Notes under the pieces: generated by a model
What the model saw: only the letters and a program-made list of their open reading frames with translations
Told to the model about the DNA's origin: nothing
The model's database searches: none
Made by a program: the position numbers and the translations under genes
Assembly: GCF_016906535.1 (NCBI RefSeq)
Contig: NC_057384.1
Coordinates: 1,302,001 to 1,366,000 of the forward strand
Source of the DNA: Rhizoctonia solani
Taxonomy: Eukaryota > Basidiomycota > Agaricomycetes > Cantharellales > Ceratobasidiaceae
DNA length: 64,000 nt
Direction: 5' to 3'
Shown here: positions 59,988-64,000 of the stretch, in pieces
Position numbering within the stretch: position 1 is the stretch's first letter
Layout of the letters: every line of letters begins with the position of its first letter

Positions 59988-61056
59988 TTACCCACACATG
60001 GGTCGATAGTGTTTGCAAAAATTCTCGTGTCGGTGGTTACCATCTTGTCTAATGGGCTCAAAATCACAGAGACACAGCCAACAGCTTTACAGTAGTGATG
60101 AATCCACTGTTCCTGGCCATAAACGATCGGACTTACAATTCGAACCCGCATCCTCCCGGCGGTGCACCTGTGCCACCATATTAAAATCGATCAAATCATT
60201 CAAGAGTCAGGCATCCTCACATTTCATGTGATCGCATCCATCACCGAATTTCACGATCTAGCAATTTAAACTAGTCAATAAATGGGAAAATGCTGTCGTC
60301 TCATGATCATGCCTACCGGTGCTGCACATGAAGGACAGGGTTTCGTGTAAGCTCTTAGGTATTCTGCGGATGCTCGCTCATCTGCCCGCTTGTTCCGAGG
60401 AATGGATGCCGCCTGTACACTTCGAAGCGACTCCAACGCTGACCTCCTAATCCCAACGAGATATTGATATCTGGGATATGATCAAGGGATACATTGTTTC
60501 CATCGTGGATATGATTTCTTTAATTAAAAGAAACTCACCTTGATTTACTCGCCGAATCTCCCCACCGTTCAATATCTAATTCAGTGAAATTCTGGTGGCA
60601 CCCAGTTTGAGGACAATTGACCCGCGTTAGCCCTTGAACACAAATCATGTTATACAAGTATTGAGTTCTGCATCCTGCACAGATAGACCGGAGGTGCGTG
60701 CATCGTGGAGTAGGGATACAAAGACCGCCATTGGAGTCATCGCTCAAGCATATCACGCAACTGTGTTTCCTGATATTCCCTACTTCAATTAAAGGGTCGT
60801 ATCCGACCGCAAGCGGCCAACTCACGAGCTATAACCCAAAGGCCCTATCCATTGATTTGTATTCGAATTAGCTGAAGATTATCCGATATTGATTTCTAGG
60901 GATCAACCACATACTCGGTTCATGGTACCTGTCCATTTGAACGTTTCTGGTTGTTGCGACTGCTGGGCTCGGGTGATAGTACGACGAAACTGATAGACCC
61001 TCCAATAAATGGAAGATTCCATCACGGCGATCATTTGGGCTTGTAAAGTAACTCAT
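59988..61056 (-). CDS. Compact RBR-type (RING-RING2) E3 ubiquitin ligase
   Basis: A putative ubiquitin ligase of the RING-between-RING class. The start at 61056 gives MSYFTSPNDRRDGIFH. Exon 2 carries RING1: CVICLSDD (about 60760), CTHLRSICAGC and NCPQTGC (about 60600). The next exon (about 60465-60325) carries a helix (RRSALESLRSVQAA) and PCPSCAAP. Two short exons then give GDGCDHMKC, whose first Cys occupies the catalytic RING2 position, and PPGGCGF. The last exon (about 60084-59988) gives FCWLCLCDFEP and HENFCKHYRPMCG. Six exons in all. There is room for only about 60 residues between RING1 and RING2, and no clear six-cysteine IBR domain is seen there. The exon 1 junction is uncertain: either gtaccatg to tatcag, or a two-step splice. 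Confidence 0.75.
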
Positions 61057-61455
61057 TGTGCGCTATACAATAAGCAATGACTCCCAGCCTATACCGTTTT
61101 TAAATTATTTTCGCCGACTATTCCAAACGGCTTGAGAGAAGGAGCCTGTTGCCGGTGGGAGGATAGGTGGGTGTGGTCAAGCAGTCAAGGTGTGATTTCG
61201 ATACATATATGGACCACAAAGAAGCCTCGTGGGTAATTCAGGTTGCTTGGGTGAAATGCTCAAGCAGGCTTGCTATCGAGATACGGATCGACCTGCAGGT
61301 GGCTGGCCTAATGGGGAAGACACTTGTGCGCCCAATGTATTCACGTGATCATGATAAGCATACCGCCGACTAGAAATTTCTCCCCTCGCTCCAAAAAACA
61401 AATATTGAGTCCAGGACTTGAGAGAGCTGAACAACTGATAACCGGCGCATACATG
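61057..61455. other. Intergenic, no supported gene
   Basis: Short divergent spacer. A plus ORF at 61167-61373 has no domain. Confidence 0.5.
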
Positions 61456-62337
61456 TCAATCTTTTACTAATCTCAACCTTTGACCATCGTTCTTGTCTTC
61501 AAACAAGTGGAATCGATTATCGGTGGGTGCATTTTGCAGTGAAGAGAGGTCCCAGTTTCCCAGAAAGTTTTCAACTTCACCACGAATCAGGTCGGTCTCT
61601 GTTCATCGGATTTGAGCAATACCCACCATAGAGTGTGCTAAATACGGACGTACCCTTTAAACCCGAATACGCATACACATTTAGCTATTTCACACGCCGC
61701 TTTCAAACTTTTGATTTTTGTGAAACAGAAAATTGTGCACTTACATGCGGCAAAAAATCGACGGCCGCTGTTGCACCATTACTGTGTTGTTATATGTTTT
61801 AGTTTCATGCAGATTTATCAGCTGCCCTTAACTTACTTTACGCACGGCCAACATATCATTGGCGAAAACCCCGACTTGTCATTGTCGATAGTGCCAATGC
61901 ATATATCTTTTTGTTCTTGAGTATCGTTAATCGCCTTGAGCGTCCCTCTCGGCTGATTTTTATCAGAACCAGCTTTTTGGGCTGTGGGTAGCGTCCAATG
62001 AACAAAACCTTCCGCATTTGTACTCAATCGTGTCTGTTCACAACATGAGGGTGTGTTCAAGTGTCACCAATCGTGCAATTACCAACTGTCCTAGCTATAA
62101 AGGTGTCAGTCAAGGTGCTTGCTCCAAGATAGCGGTCAGCAAACTTGCCCGAATCTCAACGTGGGTCTGTGGGATAGTAATATTCCGGTTGTTCTATCGA
62201 CGAGTATTGTTATGTGACAGACACTAAGAAATAGGCAAACATTATTACTAACCGATTGCCTCACTCCGAAAGCTAATCGCGCCGAGTAGAAGGCCGAGGC
62301 TGAAGCTCCCACTAGGGTATATTCCAATACTCGTCAT
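61456..62337 (-). CDS. Unrecognised family protein, copy A
   Basis: I do not recognise this family. The start at 62337 gives MTSIGIYPSGSFSLGLLLGA. Later exons carry SCCEQTRLSTNAEGFVHW (about 62030), LKAINDTQEQKDI (about 61940) and FSPMICWPCVK (about 61860). After introns come VYAYSGLKG-type residues near 61670, and the final exon GEVENFLGNWDLSS, ending RFHLFEDKNDGQ and RLVKD at the stop 61456. The product is about 200 residues, has no evident signal peptide, and ends with a highly charged segment. The same exons, in the same order and with introns at the same places, occur in copy B. Exon 2 is poorly resolved (62100-62240). Confidence 0.6.
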
Positions 62338-62741
62338 TGAGCCCTCTCTTACAAATCATTTTTACACACCGTTTCCCCCGCTCATGCGTAAAACCTGATA
62401 TAAGGGTGCTGAAATGAATGTCCATGGTGCATGAGTATGATTTACAATTACCTTCCAAGCGGTAGGATCTGAGGATCATGAATCAGTTGATGACAGATCA
62501 GGTTTGGCCCCTCATTACAATTTTCCGTATAGCTATAACTCACAAAGGTCCTTGTATAACTCATGAGGATCCGCCGACACAAAGGACAAAAGCAAAGTCG
62601 TATCTCGAGTTAAGTCATACGGGCGCGTGTAAAAGAGGAGCCTCCGAGCAATGCTTGGTAGAGAAGACATGGATTCTCTAGACTAGCCCGAGCGAGGCCA
62701 AATTCTTTATGTCCCCGGCACTCGAGTAGTGATATAAATTA

Positions 62742-63055
62742 TTATTTGCACATATAGAGCCTAATATACAGAGCCTCTGATCGGATAGCGTGAGCGGTGA
62801 CCTTGAATGAGGAAACTTCGAGAGTTTTTAGGGGTACGTAAACGGAGACCTGCTTGTGAGAAAGTAGATGGCCTGATAGCAAGTCCACTAGCCGGATCCC
62901 GGTAACCTGGACCCCGTGATATCTCCATGCGAAGAACCATCTGGCCGCTAGTTCTATGTGATCTTCGTTGAGATAAACTTTATCAATATCATCGATCAAG
63001 GTAAGTTACCACATGGAGGTCTCGGAGAGTTCAATTTCCTCGAGTGCACCATGGC
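62742..63055 (-). pseudogene. F-box-like C-terminal fragment
   Basis: The frame reads LEEIELSETSMW, one stop, then LIDDIDKVYLNEDHIELAARW, with the second part unbroken to 62742. The style (LEEIELS, ELAARWF) resembles the C-terminal end of fungal F-box-like proteins, but no F-box is near. It is most likely a remnant. A short intron over the stop is possible. Confidence 0.35.
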
Positions 63056-63331
63056 GGAACTAGCAAAATAGACTGCTTTTGAATAAGGAACTTATTAAGT
63101 GCTTTCTGTATGCTGTCTGCTACGCATAGTAATAACCCCGCGAAGGGAAAGAGTCATGTATACAGTCATCATTGAGATGCCATAATGTCTCATTGCGTGG
63201 ATCACTATGGTGCCTGATATCCCAGATTTTATTGATAGAATCAAACCTAGAAACAGCATGGAAGAGGAATGGACTTATTACCAAAGCATTCAAAGTCGAA
63301 ATACAATTGTGTAATTGTGTGGTAATTCAGT

Positions 63332-64000
63332 TTAGTCCTTGGTCAGCTTCAATTTCTGACCCTCGTTCTTATCTTCGAACAAGTGGAACCTATTGTCGTT
63401 TGGGGAATTGAGAAGTGTCGAGAGGTTCCAATTTCCCAAGAAGTTTTCAACCTCGCCTCGGATAAGTTCAGTTTCTGGAGAATTATGCTTAGCTGGGTAG
63501 ACCAAAGGTACGTCGTGCCGATAGGCTTACCCCTATAACCTGAATACGCATATACGTGTAACTGGGTCAAGGAATTAAGTAGCGATAAATCCTAAGCAGA
63601 GGTATCATCTCACATCAGGTGTAAACTTGACCGTTGCCGTCCCACCATTGCTAAGAAGTGAGTAGCGTCAGCCCTTTCCCCGGTAGGGTCGAATGTCACT
63701 TACTTAACCCTCGGCCAACAAATAATCGGCAGGAAGCTGGAAGTATGGACATCTAGAGATCCGATCGATATATCCTTTTGGTCCCCCGTATCGTTAACGG
63801 CTTTGAGAGGCCCGTCTGCTAGAATGGGCTTCCCGCTAGGTTCACTCCAATGAGTAAATCCTTCGTTGTTTGTGGTCAGCCTTGTCTGATAATGTTGGCA
63901 TGAGTGCTGGAGAAGTTGAGGTTAATTGGTGGCGGATTACTGATTGTCCAAGCTAAAGAGGAACCTGAGTTAACGTAAGTAGCGGAATGATTTTATAAGC
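63332..64000 (-). CDS. Unrecognised family protein, copy B (5' end outside window)
   Basis: A tandem paralogue of copy A, about 1 kb upstream on the same strand. Exons read SCQHYQTRLTTNNEGFTHW (about 63890), LKAVNDTGDQKDISI (about 63790), FLPIICWPRVK (about 63720), NGGTATVKFTPD (about 63640), LHVYAYSGYRG (about 63555), and ELIRGEVENFLGNWNLS, ending DNRFHLFEDKNEGQ and LKLTKD at 63332. Introns of about 50 bp with GT..AG ends join them in phase. The N-terminus is not in the window. Identity to copy A is high in the last exon and lower in the middle. No known domain is recognised, and the function is unknown. Confidence 0.65.

Noticed and set aside
60128..60180. tRNA/SINE-like A and B boxes on the minus strand (gggttcgaat)
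   Set aside because: The B-box-like string is exon sequence of the RBR ligase coding GCGF, and the exons around it splice in frame.

Overview
The window looks like nuclear DNA of a basidiomycete fungus, most likely a Rhizoctonia/Ceratobasidium-type agaricomycete. Almost every gene is broken by short introns of about 50-60 bp with GTNNGT donors. The families present (Trk-type potassium transporter, DUF3455-like secreted protein, GH29 fucosidase, M14 carboxypeptidase, expanded F-box-like leucine-rich genes, calpain with ZZ finger, fungal P450s) are fungal. The species is an inference from family make-up, not from a marker gene. All coordinates of spliced genes are outer limits read by eye.

Layout. 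0.8-2.9 kb: a cytochrome P450 (+). 4.2-5.8 kb: an unrecognised protein (+). 6.4-7.2 kb: a small secreted hydrophobic protein (-). 7.5-9.0 kb: a 5'-truncated LINE with a broken RNase H and a perfect 17-bp target duplication. 9.2-9.65 kb: a 217-bp tandem duplication. 11.2-13.9 kb: a frame-disrupted multi-pass membrane protein gene containing a 336-bp tandem repeat. 15.7-20.1 kb: two F-box-like genes (-), one internally deleted, the other frameshifted and partly duplicated as a 402-bp tandem unit. 20.4-23.8 kb: a GH29 alpha-L-fucosidase (-). 25.0-26.6 kb: a secreted protein resembling aerolysin-type beta-pore-forming proteins (+). 27.3-30.3 kb: a calpain with an acidic linker and C-terminal ZZ finger (+). 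31.0-38.1 kb: three paralogous bZIP-like genes (+), with decayed pieces of an oxidoreductase and of the calpain tail between the first two. 39.1-40.0 kb: a DUF3455-like secreted protein (-). 40.9-45.6 kb: a Trk potassium transporter (-). 46.8-47.7 kb: an unrecognised intronless gene (-). 49.0-50.7 kb: a mucin-like single-pass membrane protein (-). 51.1-53.0 kb: a Gfo/Idh/MocA oxidoreductase (-). 54.4-56.1 kb: an M14 carboxypeptidase (-). 57.0-59.0 kb: a second P450 (-). 60.0-61.1 kb: a compact RBR-type E3 ligase (-). 61.5-64.0 kb: two tandem paralogues of an unrecognised family (-), the second running off the window.

How the genes relate. I see no biosynthetic cluster or classical operon-like system. 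The strongest structural story is local duplication. The calpain tail plus bZIP block was copied about 4.2 kb downstream, and the decayed tail and a shared promoter block still show it. F-box, bZIP and edge-family genes all occur as tandem paralogues. Several secreted products lie close together: the fucosidase and the pore-former-like protein diverge from one 1.1-kb intergenic region. This would suit a host-interacting or saprotrophic fungus, but that link is inference. No tRNA, rRNA, CRISPR array or telomere repeat was found.
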